Of a DNA stretch of 64,000 bases, positions 28,409 through 37,591 are shown piece after piece (within the stretch, counting starts at the first letter, position 1; each line of letters begins with the position of its first letter). This stretch comes from Roseomonas fluvialis. Lineage in GTDB: Bacteria; Pseudomonadota; Alphaproteobacteria; Acetobacterales; Acetobacteraceae. The notes under the pieces were generated by a model, which saw only the letters and a program-made list of their open reading frames with translations, was not told the DNA's origin and made no database searches. A program made the translations under genes and the position numbers. The DNA lies in assembly GCF_022846615.1 (NCBI RefSeq), contig NZ_AP025637.1:2877001-2941000 (forward strand), written 5' to 3'.

Positions 28409-28593
28409 GCGGGCATGCCCGCGGCTGGTTGCTGCCCGTCCACGGATATCCCCCGCTGTGATCCGGCCCCATGCTGGCGCGCCGGCGCAGGGGCCGCAAC
28501 GACGGATGGCACGCGCATTGCCAAACCGACCGCATCGCCGCGCGCCGGTTCACGTCACGCCCGTCCGCATCACGACACTGCAAGGACACCGCC

Positions 28594-29277
28594 ATGCCCC
28601 GCACCATCACCCTGCCCTGCCGGCCCGAACCGCTCGACGTCGTGATCGAGGAGACCGCCCTGGTCATCGTCGACATGCAGAACGCCTACCTGTCGAAGGG
28701 CGGCTACATCGACCTGGTGGGCTTCGACGTCTCCGGCGCGGCGCCCGTCATCGCCGAGACCGCGCGCATCGCCGATGCCTGCCGCGCCGCGGGCATCCCG
28801 GTCGTCTACCTGCAGAACGGTTTCAGCCCCGACCAGCGCGAGGCGCCGCCGACCGCCCCGGTGTGGCACAAGTCGAACGCGCTGAAGTTCATGCGGGCGA
28901 ACGACGCCTATGCCGGCAAGCTCATCACGCACGGCACCTGGGATTACGACATCGTCCCCGAGCTCACGCCCCATGCCGGCGACATCGTCGTGCCCAAGGC
29001 GCGCTATTCCGGCTTCGCGGGCACCGCGCTCGACCAGGTGCTGGCGGCGCGGCGCATCCGCACGCTGCTGGTCTGCGGCGTTGCCACCAACGTGTGTGTC
29101 GAGAGCACCATCCGCGACGCCTATCACCGCGAATTCTTCCCCGTGATGCTGGCGGATGCGACCATGGCGGCCGGCCCCGGCGCGCAAGCGGCCACCGAAT
29201 TCAACGTCGAGACCTTCTTCGGCTGGGTGTCCGGCGGGGCGGAATTGCGTGCCGCGCTGCGGGCCAACCAGGGCTGA
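28594..29277 (+). CDS. rutB: ureidoacrylate amidohydrolase (RutB-like isochorismatase-fold hydrolase)
   Basis: Cysteine hydrolase of 227 residues; RutB cleaves ureidoacrylate in the Rut pathway of uracil breakdown. The likeness to E. coli RutB is detailed: LVIVDMQNAYLSKGGYIDL, WHKSNALKFMR, HGTWDYDIVPELTPHAGDIV, KARYSGFAGTALDQVL, GVATNVCVESTIRDAYHREF and FNVETFFGWVS. The catalytic Asp (VDMQ), Lys (PKARYSG) and Cys (TNVCVES) are all present. No other rut gene is next to it, so it may be an orphan or serve a related amide. Confidence 0.85.
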   Translation: MPRTITLPCRPEPLDVVIEETALVIVDMQNAYLSKGGYIDLVGFDVSGAAPVIAETARIADACRAAGIPVVYLQNGFSPDQREAPPTAPVWHKSNALKFMRANDAYAGKLITHGTWDYDIVPELTPHAGDIVVPKARYSGFAGTALDQVLAARRIRTLLVCGVATNVCVESTIRDAYHREFFPVMLADATMAAGPGAQAATEFNVETFFGWVSGGAELRAALRANQG

Positions 29278-29322
29278 GATTCGCCTCCGGTTAAGGTGCC
29301 GCGGCGATAGTCGCGGCCGCCC

Positions 29323-30681
29323 ATGACCCATGCCGCGCCGCTGCCAAACGCCCTCGGAATCGAAGCCGCCGGCCCGACCGACGGGCTGACCGGGCTGCTG
29401 CGGCGCGAGGGCTTCCTCGCCAGCCTGGAAGCCCACCTGCATGACGCCGCGCAGGACGGGACGCCGTTCGCCGTGCTGGCGCTCGACCTCGACCGCTTCA
29501 AGGCGGTGAACGACACGCTCGGCCACCACTACGGCGATGCGCTGCTGCGCGGGGTCGGCCGGCGCATCCGCGCCTGCATCCGCGGCACCGACATCGCCGG
29601 GCGGATCGGCGGGGATGAATTCGCCCTGCTGCTGCCCGACACGCCGCAGCCCGATGCCGCCGCGGCGCTGGGCGAACGCCTGACCGACATGCTCGCCCGC
29701 CCCTTCCTGCTCGATGGCCAGAGTGCCGTGATCGGCTGTTCGGTCGGCGTGGCGCACTACCCCGCGGACGGCACCGATGCCGCGTCATTGCTGCGCGCGG
29801 CGGACCTCGCGCTGTACCAGGCCAAGGCGGAGGGCCGCGGCACGGTACGCCGCTTCGTGCCCGCGCTGCGCTCGCGCGCCGATGCGCGCCGCGTGCTGGA
29901 AGGCGAATTGCGCGCGGCGATCGGCCTCGGTCAACTCGAACTGCACTACCAGCCGCAGGTGGCGGTCGCGACCGGCGCGCTCACGGGGTTCGAGGCGCTG
30001 CTGCGCTGGAACCACCCCTCGCGCGGCCTGGTGCCGCCCGGGGATTTCGTCGCGCTGGCGGAGGAGATCGGCCTGATCGTGCCGATCGGTGAATGGGTGC
30101 TGCGCACCGCCTGCCGCGAGGCCACGACGTGGCCGGCCGACCTGCATGTGGCGGTCAACGTGGCCGCGCCCCAATTCGCCCGCGGCGACATCGTGGGCGT
30201 GGTGCGATCCGCCCTGGCGGAGAGCGGCCTTGCCGCCCATCGGCTCGAGATCGAGGTGACCGAGACCTCGCTGCTGCACGACGTCACGCGCGCCATCGCC
30301 ACCTGCCAGCGGCTGCGCGCGATGGGCGTGCGCATCTCGCTGGACGATTTCGGCACCGGCTATTCGTCGCTGACGCAGTTGCGCGACTTCCCACTCGATC
30401 GCGTCAAGATCGACCGCAGCTTCATCGCCGGCATCGGGGAGCGTGCCGACAGCGCGGCCATTGTGCAGGCGGTGGTGGCACTCGGCGCCTCGCTCGGCCT
30501 GCGCACCACCGCCGAGGGGGTCGAGACCGAGGAGCAGATGCAGCGCCTGGTACTGCACGGCTGTGCCGATGCACAGGGCTTCCTGATCGCCCGCCCGGTC
30601 GCCGCCGGCGCCATCCCCGAGACGATCGAAAGGCTGCGCGAGGCCGCCGCGCGGCTGCACCTCCAGGAGACCCGCCCATGA
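29323..30681 (+). CDS. GGDEF-EAL diguanylate cyclase/phosphodiesterase
   Basis: Cytoplasmic c-di-GMP enzyme of 452 residues without an N-terminal sensor or membrane segment. GGDEF domain about residues 20-180: active site GRIGGDEFALLLPD, with an inhibitory RxxD site (RGTD) five residues before it. EAL domain about 195-445: FEALLRWNHPSRGLV, AVNVAAPQFA, EIEVTETSLL, DDFGTGYSSL, VKIDRSFI and EGVETEEQ keep all metal and catalytic residues. Both activities look possible. Its stop overlaps by 4 bp the start of a BLUF protein that is the probable light-sensing partner. Confidence 0.93.
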   Translation: MTHAAPLPNALGIEAAGPTDGLTGLLRREGFLASLEAHLHDAAQDGTPFAVLALDLDRFKAVNDTLGHHYGDALLRGVGRRIRACIRGTDIAGRIGGDEFALLLPDTPQPDAAAALGERLTDMLARPFLLDGQSAVIGCSVGVAHYPADGTDAASLLRAADLALYQAKAEGRGTVRRFVPALRSRADARRVLEGELRAAIGLGQLELHYQPQVAVATGALTGFEALLRWNHPSRGLVPPGDFVALAEEIGLIVPIGEWVLRTACREATTWPADLHVAVNVAAPQFARGDIVGVVRSALAESGLAAHRLEIEVTETSLLHDVTRAIATCQRLRAMGVRISLDDFGTGYSSLTQLRDFPLDRVKIDRSFIAGIGERADSAAIVQAVVALGASLGLRTTAEGVETEEQMQRLVLHGCADAQGFLIARPVAAGAIPETIERLREAAARLHLQETRP

Positions 30682-31091
30682 CCGACGCACCTCAGGTGCT
30701 GCGCCGCGTCACCTATGTCAGCCGCGCGCTGACCACCTCGCGCGACGACCTCGATGCCATCCTGGCCACCGCGCGGCGCAACAACGCCGCGATGCGCGTG
30801 ACGGGCGCGATGATGCTCAGCAACAAGCACTTCGCCCAGGTGCTGGAAGGCCCGCCCGCCGCGGTCGAGGAGATCTTCGAACGTATCCAGATGGACGAAC
30901 GCCACACGGCCGTGGCCGTCCTCGAAGTGGCCGAGGTGACCGCCCGCGCCTTCGATGCCTGGACCATGGGCTTCGTCGACGACCCCGACGGCTTCGAAGC
31001 CGCGCCCGCCGACCCCGAGGCGGCCCCGCGCCTCGTGATGCGCCTGCGCGAGGCGCTGATGCACTCGGCCGCGGCCGAGGGCGTTCGCTGA
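30678..31091 (+). CDS. BLUF-domain blue-light sensor
   Basis: Flavin-binding photoreceptor of 137 residues. The BLUF core covers residues 8-100. The key flavin-side residues are present: Tyr13 (VTYVSRA), Asn36 (NNAAMRVTGAMM), Gln54 (FAQVLEGPP), plus the W and M in AWTMGF. The remaining ~35 residues are a helical cap. No output domain is attached, so it must signal by protein contact. The ATG at 30678 overlaps the TGA of the GGDEF-EAL gene, so the two are made together and probably act together. Confidence 0.93.
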   Translation: MTDAPQVLRRVTYVSRALTTSRDDLDAILATARRNNAAMRVTGAMMLSNKHFAQVLEGPPAAVEEIFERIQMDERHTAVAVLEVAEVTARAFDAWTMGFVDDPDGFEAAPADPEAAPRLVMRLREALMHSAAAEGVR

Positions 31092-31111
31092 CGTGAATTC
31101 AGGTCGTGGCG

Positions 31112-31145
31112 TGGGGCGCGGCACCGGACATGGCCCCGCGCCCCC
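31112..31145. terminator. bidirectional terminator hairpin
   Basis: GGGGCGCGG (31113-31121) and CCGCGCCCC (31136-31144) with a 14-base loop, in the 63-bp gap between the convergent BLUF and pntB genes. Confidence 0.65.
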
Positions 31146-31154
31146 ATCCGTGCC

Positions 31155-32561
31155 TCAGCGCTGGAGCGCCTGCACGATCTCCTGCGTGACCTTCTTCGCA
31201 TCGCCGAACAGCATCATCGTGTTCGGACGGAAGAACAGCTCGTTGTCCACGCCGGCGTAGCCCGACGCCATGCCGCGCTTGATGAAGAAGACCGTCTTGG
31301 CCTTCTCCACGTCCAGGATCGGCATGCCATAGATGGCCGACGACTTGTCGGTCTTGGCGGCCGGGTTGGTCACGTCGTTCGCCCCGATCACGAAGGCCAC
31401 GTCGGCATCGGCGAATTCGGGGTTGATCTCCTCGAGCTCGTGCACCTCGTCATAGGGCACGTTCGCCTCGGCCAGCAGCACGTTCATGTGGCCCGGCATG
31501 CGCCCGGCCACCGGATGGATGGCGTAGGAGACGTCCACGCCTTCCTTCTTCAGCAGGTCGGCCATTTCGCGCAGCACCTGCTGGGCCTGCGCCACCGCCA
31601 TGCCGTAGCCCGGCACCACGATGATCTTCTGCGCGTTCTTCATCATGTAGGCCGCGTCTTCCGGCGACCCGGCCTTGACCGGCGGGCGGTCGGCATTGCC
31701 CGCGCCGGCACCGACGGTGCCGCCCTCGGACCCGAAGCCGCCCAGCAGCACGTTGATGATGCTGCGGTTCATGCCCTTGCACATGATGTAGGACAGGATG
31801 GCACCCGAGGCGCCGACCAGCGCGCCGGTCACGATCAGCAGCAGGTTGCCGATGGTGAAGCCGATGCCCGCCGCCGCCCAGCCCGAATAGCTGTTCAGCA
31901 TGGACACCACGACCGGCATGTCCGCCCCGCCGATCGGGATGATCAGCAGGAAGCCCAGCGCGAAGGACAGGAACGCGATGGCCCAGAACAGCACCGACCA
32001 GCCGGTGGCCACGAACAGGATGACCAGCAGCAGCAGCACCCCACCCAGGATGGCGTTCAGCTTGTGCTGGTTCTCGAAGGTGATCGGCGCGCCCGACATC
32101 CGCCCATCGAGCTTCAGGAACGCGATGACCGAGCCCGAGAAGGTGATGGCACCAATCGCAAGCCCCAGCGACATCTCGATCAGCGACACCGCCTTGATGT
32201 TGCCGGCCACGCCGATGCCGAAGGATTCCGGCGAATAGAACGCCGCCGCTGCCACGAACACCGCCGCCATGCCGACCAGCGAGTGGAAGGCTGCGACCAG
32301 CTGCGGCAGCGACGTCATCTGGATGCGCTGCGCCACCACGGTGCCGATGCCGCCACCGATGGCGAGGCCCGCCACGATCAGCATGAAGCCGCCGAAGTCG
32401 ATGCCGCCCTTGAAGATGGTCGCGAAGATCGCGATGCCCATCCCGATCATGCCGTACAGGTTGCCCTGCCGGCTGGTCTCGGGGTGGCTCAGCCCACGCA
32501 GGGCCAGGATGAACAGGACCGATGCCGCGAGATAGGCAATGGTCGAGAGCGTCGTGCCCAT
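31155..32561 (-). CDS. pntB: NAD(P) transhydrogenase subunit beta
   Basis: Proton-pumping transhydrogenase beta subunit (468 aa), making NADPH from NADH at the inner membrane. The N-terminal ~270 residues are hydrophobic (domain II: GMGIAIFATIFKGGIDFGGF, ALSFALGFLLIIPIGGADMP). Domain III binds NADP: VPGYGMAVAQAQQVLREMAD, YAIHPVAGRMPGHMNVLLAE, FVIGANDVTNPAA and PILDVEKAKTVFFIKR. Last gene of pntAA-pntAB-pntB; 4 bp from pntAB. Confidence 0.95.
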   Translation of the reverse strand: MGTTLSTIAYLAASVLFILALRGLSHPETSRQGNLYGMIGMGIAIFATIFKGGIDFGGFMLIVAGLAIGGGIGTVVAQRIQMTSLPQLVAAFHSLVGMAAVFVAAAAFYSPESFGIGVAGNIKAVSLIEMSLGLAIGAITFSGSVIAFLKLDGRMSGAPITFENQHKLNAILGGVLLLLVILFVATGWSVLFWAIAFLSFALGFLLIIPIGGADMPVVVSMLNSYSGWAAAGIGFTIGNLLLIVTGALVGASGAILSYIMCKGMNRSIINVLLGGFGSEGGTVGAGAGNADRPPVKAGSPEDAAYMMKNAQKIIVVPGYGMAVAQAQQVLREMADLLKKEGVDVSYAIHPVAGRMPGHMNVLLAEANVPYDEVHELEEINPEFADADVAFVIGANDVTNPAAKTDKSSAIYGMPILDVEKAKTVFFIKRGMASGYAGVDNELFFRPNTMMLFGDAKKVTQEIVQALQR

Positions 32562-32565
32562 CGCC

Positions 32566-32961
32566 TCAGCTCCCCTTCTTCTTGAACATCGCGAGCATGC
32601 GCCTGGTCACCATGAAGCCACCGGCGATGTTCACCGCCGCCAGCGTCACGCCCAGGAAGCCGAAGATACGCGCCGCCCCGCTCTCGGCCATGCCGGCCGC
32701 GAGGATCGCGCCCACCACGATCACCGAGGAGATCGCGTTGGTCACGCCCATCAGCGGCGAATGCAGCGCCGGGGTGACGTTCCACACCACGTGGTAGCCC
32801 ACGAAGCAGGCCAGCAGGAAAATGGTCAGGAGGTACAGGAAGGGCGAGATGGCGTCGGCGGCCGGCGCCGCGGCCTCGGCCATCCGCCGCGCGGTGTCGG
32901 CAAGTGCGACGGCGCGCTCGGCAATGGTCTGCGCCTCGTTCGCGACATGGGTCGGAGTCAT
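32566..32961 (-). CDS. pntAB: NAD(P) transhydrogenase subunit alpha part 2
   Basis: Membrane part of a split alpha subunit, 131 residues, with three to four helices: [40 protein letters not shown], and [20 protein letters not shown], ending MLAMFKKKG. The split alpha (PntAA+PntAB) arrangement is normal in alphaproteobacteria. Spaced 12 bp from pntAA and 4 bp from pntB. Confidence 0.93.
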   Translation of the reverse strand: MTPTHVANEAQTIAERAVALADTARRMAEAAAPAADAISPFLYLLTIFLLACFVGYHVVWNVTPALHSPLMGVTNAISSVIVVGAILAAGMAESGAARIFGFLGVTLAAVNIAGGFMVTRRMLAMFKKKGS

Positions 32962-32973
32962 CGGTGCGTCCCC

Positions 32974-34095
32974 TTACGAAGCCGGCTGCATCAGCGGATG
33001 GACCACGGCGCCGCCGCGGGTGAGGGCGACACCCTTCACGATGTCATCATCCTCGGGCAGCTTCGGCGCCTTCGCGTCCTTGTCCCAGAAGGTGGACAGG
33101 AAGGTGAGCAGGTTGCGCGCGTACAGCGCCGATGCTGCCGCCGGCAAACGCCCGGGCCAGTTGGTGAAGCCCAGGATCTTCACGCCGTTCGGCGTGACAA
33201 CCATTTCGCCCGGCTGGGTCAGCGCGCAGTTGCCGCCCGCATCGGCGGCGATGTCCACGATGACCGAACCCGGCTTCATCGATTCGACCATCGCGGCGGT
33301 GACCAGCGTGGGCGCGCGGCGGCCCTGCACCAGCGCGGTGCACACCACCACGTCCTGCTTGGCGATATGCGCGGCCACGACCTCGGCCTGCTTGGCGTAG
33401 AACTCGGCGGAAAGCTGCTTCGCGTAGCCGCCCGCGGTCTGCGCGGCCTTGCTCTCCTCGTCCTCGTATCCGACGAAGGTCGCGCCGAGCGACTTGATCT
33501 CCTCCTTCGCGGCCGGGCGCACGTCGGTGGCCGAGACGCGCCCGCCCAGGCGCCGCGCGGTGGCGATGGCCTGCAGCCCGGCAACCCCCGCGCCCATGAC
33601 GAAGACATTGGCGGCGGGCACGGTGCCGGCCGCTGTCATCATCATGGGAAAGCCGCGGTCATAGGCCCCCGCGCCCTCGATCACCGCGCGATACCCCGCC
33701 AGGTTGGCCTGGGAGGACAGCACGTCCATCGACTGCGCGCGGGTGATGCGCGGCAGCAATTCCATGGAACAGGCATCCACGCCCGCCGCAGCATAGGCCG
33801 CCGCGGCCGCCGCATCGGCGCCGAGCGTGCCCAACAGCAGCGCCCCGCGCGGCAATTCGGCCTCGGGCGCGCGCACCGCCAGCACGATGCCCGCCCCGGC
33901 CAGCGCCGCCGCGGCATCGGCGGCGATGGTCGCCCCCGCCTCGGCATAGGCGCTGTCGATGAAGCCGGAGGCCAGGCCCGCGCCGGACTCCACCGCCACA
34001 TCGAGCCCCATGCCGACGTATTTCTTTACCGTCTCGGGCGTCGCGGCCACGCGGGTTTCCCCGCTCCGCGTTTCCTTCAGGACCGCCACACGCAT
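32974..34095 (-). CDS. pntAA: NAD(P) transhydrogenase subunit alpha part 1
   Basis: Soluble NAD-binding domain I of transhydrogenase, 373 residues, alanine-dehydrogenase-like. Motifs: MRVAVLKETRSGETRVAATP at the start, VFVMGAGVAGLQAIATARRL (Rossmann loop), VSATDVRPAAKEEIKSLGA, and DVVVCTALVQGRRAPTLVT. The ATG at 34095 is chosen because the family starts here; the open frame goes 29 codons further without similarity. First gene of the pnt operon. Confidence 0.95.
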   Translation of the reverse strand: MRVAVLKETRSGETRVAATPETVKKYVGMGLDVAVESGAGLASGFIDSAYAEAGATIAADAAAALAGAGIVLAVRAPEAELPRGALLLGTLGADAAAAAAYAAAGVDACSMELLPRITRAQSMDVLSSQANLAGYRAVIEGAGAYDRGFPMMMTAAGTVPAANVFVMGAGVAGLQAIATARRLGGRVSATDVRPAAKEEIKSLGATFVGYEDEESKAAQTAGGYAKQLSAEFYAKQAEVVAAHIAKQDVVVCTALVQGRRAPTLVTAAMVESMKPGSVIVDIAADAGGNCALTQPGEMVVTPNGVKILGFTNWPGRLPAAASALYARNLLTFLSTFWDKDAKAPKLPEDDDIVKGVALTRGGAVVHPLMQPAS

Positions 34096-34301
34096 CCGGA
34101 GATACCCCCCACGCGCCAAATGAAGCGGCGCACCTACAAGCCCGGCGCCGGACTGTCCAGCACCGATCCCCATGCCAAGCACGTCGCGTGCCCGGCCGCG
34201 TCAAGCAGGGGTGCGGCGCGGTGATTTCAAGGGTTGGTCAAGCCGGGGCGGTGGAAGGTGCCGCGCGCGTGGCACGGGGGCCACGATCGCAGTCAGGCCG
34301 G

Positions 34302-35687
34302 CTAGCCCGCCGTCACCGGATGCGGATCCGGCAGCCCCGCCTCCGCCAGCGCCACCGCCTGCTTCTGCGCCAGCACCTGCACGTCGAACCCCTGGATCAG
34401 CTCCTGGAATAGCTGGTGCCAGTTCAGCCTGGCCCCCAGCCGCAGGAACACCGACCCCAGCCCGATCGCCGCGCGGTCCATCAGCGGGAACTCCCGCGGC
34501 ACCCGCACCCCGCCCGTCCGCTTCAGCCCCGCATGCACCTGCTCGGCGATCTTGCGGCCATGCATCGGGTCGTCGTTCACCTGGATCGGCCGCACCCGGT
34601 CATCAAGCAGCGGCTCGTACAGGAACTTCGCCCAGATGTTCAGCACCTCGATCGTCTCGCGCGACAGGTTCTTGAACCCCCAGACGCGATACGCCTCGGC
34701 CGCCTTGTCGAAATCCTCGTCGCGGATTGCCTCGAACAGCATGATCACGCCGCCGATGAAGGATGGCGGGAAGATCCGTACCACCCCGAAATCGAGCAGG
34801 TTGATCCCCCAGCCGCCATTCTCCGGCATGTCCGACCGCACCTGGTAGTTGCCCAGATGCGGGTCGCCATGGATCACGCCATAGCCGTACAGCGGCACGT
34901 ACCAGGCGCGGAACAGCGCGCGCGCATAGGCGGCGCGTTCCTCCTCCGGCGGGTCCTCGTCGATGCGCGCCTGGATGGCGCGGCCATCGAGCCAGGTCAT
35001 GGTCAGCAGCCGGTTCGTGGTCAATTCCTCGACCGGCGTGGGCACGCGCACGCCGGGCACGCCGGTCAGCATCTTGGCATAGAGCCGCTGCTGCGCGGCC
35101 TCGCGCTTGTAGTCCAGCTCCTCGCGCAGGCGGTCGGACAGCTCGACGAAGGCGTCCTCGTTCTCGAGCGTGCTGTCCATGCGGCGGAACACCGCCAGCG
35201 CCATCTTCAGCTGGCGCAAATCGGCTTCGACGACGCTCGCCATGTCCGGGTATTGCAGCTTGCAGGCCACGCGCGTGCCGTCATGCAGCACGGCGCGATG
35301 CACCTGGCCGAGCGAGGCGGCGGCGGCGGCCTCGCGCTCGAAGGACGCGAAGCGGCGTTCCCAATCCGGTCCAAGTTCGCTGCCCATGCGGCGCTTCACG
35401 AAGGGCCAGCCCATCGGCGGCGCATTGGCCTGCAGTGTCGCCAGTTCCTTGGCGTATTCCGGCGGCAACGCGTCCGGGACGGTGGACAGGAACTGCGCCA
35501 CCTTCATCATCGGGCCCTTCAGACCGCCCAGGATGGCCTTCAGGTCCTCCGCATGCGCCGCCTTGTCGGACTTCATGCCCAGGAAGCGCTGGCCGGCATA
35601 GCGCGCGGCGATGCCGCCGACAGCGCCGGAGGTGCGCAGCATCCGCCGCGCCTCCCCGAAGATGGTGCTGCCCTCGCGGTCAGCCAT
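34302..35687 (-). CDS. ABC1/UbiB (ADCK) family atypical kinase
   Basis: Protein of 461 residues of the ABC1/ADCK family, related to UbiB, which supports ubiquinone synthesis. Marker motifs: KGPMMKVAQFLST (the KxGQ motif is KVAQ here), AAAASLGQVHRA (Ala-rich loop), VIHGDPHLGNYQV (catalytic loop) and INLLDFGVVR (DFG). There is no C-terminal membrane pair, so it is closer to the COQ8/AarF soluble branch. The ATG at 35687 overlaps the stop of the M3 peptidase gene by 8 bp; an ATG at 35705 is also possible. Confidence 0.88.
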   Translation of the reverse strand: MADREGSTIFGEARRMLRTSGAVGGIAARYAGQRFLGMKSDKAAHAEDLKAILGGLKGPMMKVAQFLSTVPDALPPEYAKELATLQANAPPMGWPFVKRRMGSELGPDWERRFASFEREAAAAASLGQVHRAVLHDGTRVACKLQYPDMASVVEADLRQLKMALAVFRRMDSTLENEDAFVELSDRLREELDYKREAAQQRLYAKMLTGVPGVRVPTPVEELTTNRLLTMTWLDGRAIQARIDEDPPEEERAAYARALFRAWYVPLYGYGVIHGDPHLGNYQVRSDMPENGGWGINLLDFGVVRIFPPSFIGGVIMLFEAIRDEDFDKAAEAYRVWGFKNLSRETIEVLNIWAKFLYEPLLDDRVRPIQVNDDPMHGRKIAEQVHAGLKRTGGVRVPREFPLMDRAAIGLGSVFLRLGARLNWHQLFQELIQGFDVQVLAQKQAVALAEAGLPDPHPVTAG

Positions 35688-37515
35688 CGGTGCGCTCCAG
35701 CTCATCGATGAAGCCCGAGATCACATCCAGCCCCTTCATCCAGAAGGCCGGGTCGGCGGCGTTCAGCCCGAAGGGCGCGAGCAGTTCCTTGTGCCGCTTG
35801 GTGCCACCCGCGCGCAGCATGTCCAGGTACTTGCCCTCGAACCCCGGCACGCCGCCCTCGCGGTACACGCCATACAGCGCATTCACCAGGCAATCCCCGA
35901 AGGCATAGGCATAGACATAGAAGGGCGAGTGCACAAAATGCGGGATGTACGCCCAGTACACGCCATAGTCCGGCGTGAACTCGAAGGCCGGGCCCAGGCT
36001 TTCCACCTGCACCTGCATCCACAGCTCGCCGATGCGCTCATGGGACAGCTCACCCTTGCGGCGCTCGTCGTGCAGCAGCGTCTCGAAGCGGTAGAAGGCG
36101 ATCTGGCGGACCACCGTGTTCAGCATGTCCTCGACCTTGCCGGCCAGCATCGCGCGGCGGCGGCGCGGGTCGGATTCGGCATCGAGCACGGCGCGGAAGG
36201 TCAGCATCTCGCCGAACACGCTCGCCGTCTCGGCCAGCGTCAGCGGCGTGGAGGACATCAGGTAGCCCTGCGCACCTGCCAGGATCTGGTGCACGCCATG
36301 GCCGAGCTCATGCGCCAGCGTCATCACGTCGCGCGGCTTGCCGTGGTAGTTCAGCAGCAGATACGGGTGCGCGCTCGGCACCGTGGGGTGCGCGAAGGCG
36401 CCGGACGCCTTGCCGGGCCGCAGCGCGGCATCGATCCAGGGCTTGTCGAAGAAGCGCTGCCCGACCTGCGCCAGTTCCGGGCTGAAGGCGGCATAGGACT
36501 TCACCACCCGTTCCACCGCCTCCGGCCAGGGCACCAAGCGGTCATCCTCGTCGGGCAGCGGCGCGTTGCGGTCCCAGTGCTGCAGCTTCGGCAGGCCGAG
36601 CCACTTCGCCTTCATGCCGTAGTAGCGGTGCGACAGGCGCGGGAAGGACTGGCGCACGGCGGCCACCAGCGCGTCCACCACCTCGTCCTCGACCATGTTC
36701 GACCGGTTCCGGTACGACCCGGGGCGCGGGTAGTGGCGCCAGGTGTCCTCGATCTCCTTGTCCTTCAGCAGCGTGTTCGTGATCAGCGTGAACAGCCGCA
36801 CGCGATCGCCAAACGCCGCCGAGACACCTTCGGCCGCCTGCGCGCGCACCGCGCGGTCGCGGTCCGACAAGCGGTTCAGCGCGGCCGAGACGGTCAGCTC
36901 CTCCCCGCCCACCGGCACGCGCATGGTCGCGATGGTCTCGTCGAACAGCCGTACCCAGGCGGACCGGCCGGCCACCTCCTTTTCGTGGAGCAGCTTCTCG
37001 GCCTCGTCGGAGAGCTGGTGCGGGCGGAACACCCGCAGGTCGCGCAGCCAGGGCCGCCAATGCGCGAGCGCCGCCGACCCGCCGAGCTTCTTCTCGAGCG
37101 CGGCATCCTCCAGCCGGTTCATCTCAAGCGTGAAAAACAGCAGGTGGGAGGAGATGGTCGTCACCCGCTCCTGCATGGTCTGGTAGAAGCGGCCATTCGC
37201 CGCGTCCTGCGCGTCCCCGCTGAACACCAGCCCGGCATAGGAGGTGACGCGCCCGAGCCCTTCCCACATCGCCTCGTATTCCGAGATCGCCTGCGCCAGC
37301 GCATCGCCGGACAGCGACGCGAGCTTGCCGGCCAGCCGCGATTCGTACGCCCGCGCCTGCGCCTCGATCCGGTCGAGGTCGGCGCCGATGCGCGGATCAT
37401 CCGGCGCGGCATAGAGGTCCGAGAGGTCCCACACCGGCAGCGCGCCAGGCGCGGCTGCGGCATCGAGGGGAGCACGAAGGGCGGTGGGAAGATGGGGCTT
37501 GGTCACGTTCCCCAT
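35680..37515 (-). CDS. pepF: M3 family oligoendopeptidase F
   Basis: Cytoplasmic zinc metallopeptidase of about 611 residues that trims short peptides. The zinc site is VMTLAHELGHGVHQILAG, with a downstream glutamate in the TLAETASVFGE region. Other family segments are VWDLSDLYAAPDDPRIGADL at the N-terminus and YAYAFGDCLVNALYGVYREG near the end. ATG 37515 is used; ATG 37524 is three codons longer and equally possible. Divergent from the acyl-CoA synthetase gene, 76 bp away, and overlapping the ABC1 kinase gene downstream. Confidence 0.92.
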   Translation of the reverse strand: MGNVTKPHLPTALRAPLDAAAAPGALPVWDLSDLYAAPDDPRIGADLDRIEAQARAYESRLAGKLASLSGDALAQAISEYEAMWEGLGRVTSYAGLVFSGDAQDAANGRFYQTMQERVTTISSHLLFFTLEMNRLEDAALEKKLGGSAALAHWRPWLRDLRVFRPHQLSDEAEKLLHEKEVAGRSAWVRLFDETIATMRVPVGGEELTVSAALNRLSDRDRAVRAQAAEGVSAAFGDRVRLFTLITNTLLKDKEIEDTWRHYPRPGSYRNRSNMVEDEVVDALVAAVRQSFPRLSHRYYGMKAKWLGLPKLQHWDRNAPLPDEDDRLVPWPEAVERVVKSYAAFSPELAQVGQRFFDKPWIDAALRPGKASGAFAHPTVPSAHPYLLLNYHGKPRDVMTLAHELGHGVHQILAGAQGYLMSSTPLTLAETASVFGEMLTFRAVLDAESDPRRRRAMLAGKVEDMLNTVVRQIAFYRFETLLHDERRKGELSHERIGELWMQVQVESLGPAFEFTPDYGVYWAYIPHFVHSPFYVYAYAFGDCLVNALYGVYREGGVPGFEGKYLDMLRAGGTKRHKELLAPFGLNAADPAFWMKGLDVISGFIDELERTDG

Positions 37516-37591
37516 ATAGGCCATGCCGGGACTTGGCCAAGCGCCCGCATCACCGCACCATGCAGGCTGGGCGCAAGACCGGGGAGACTCC

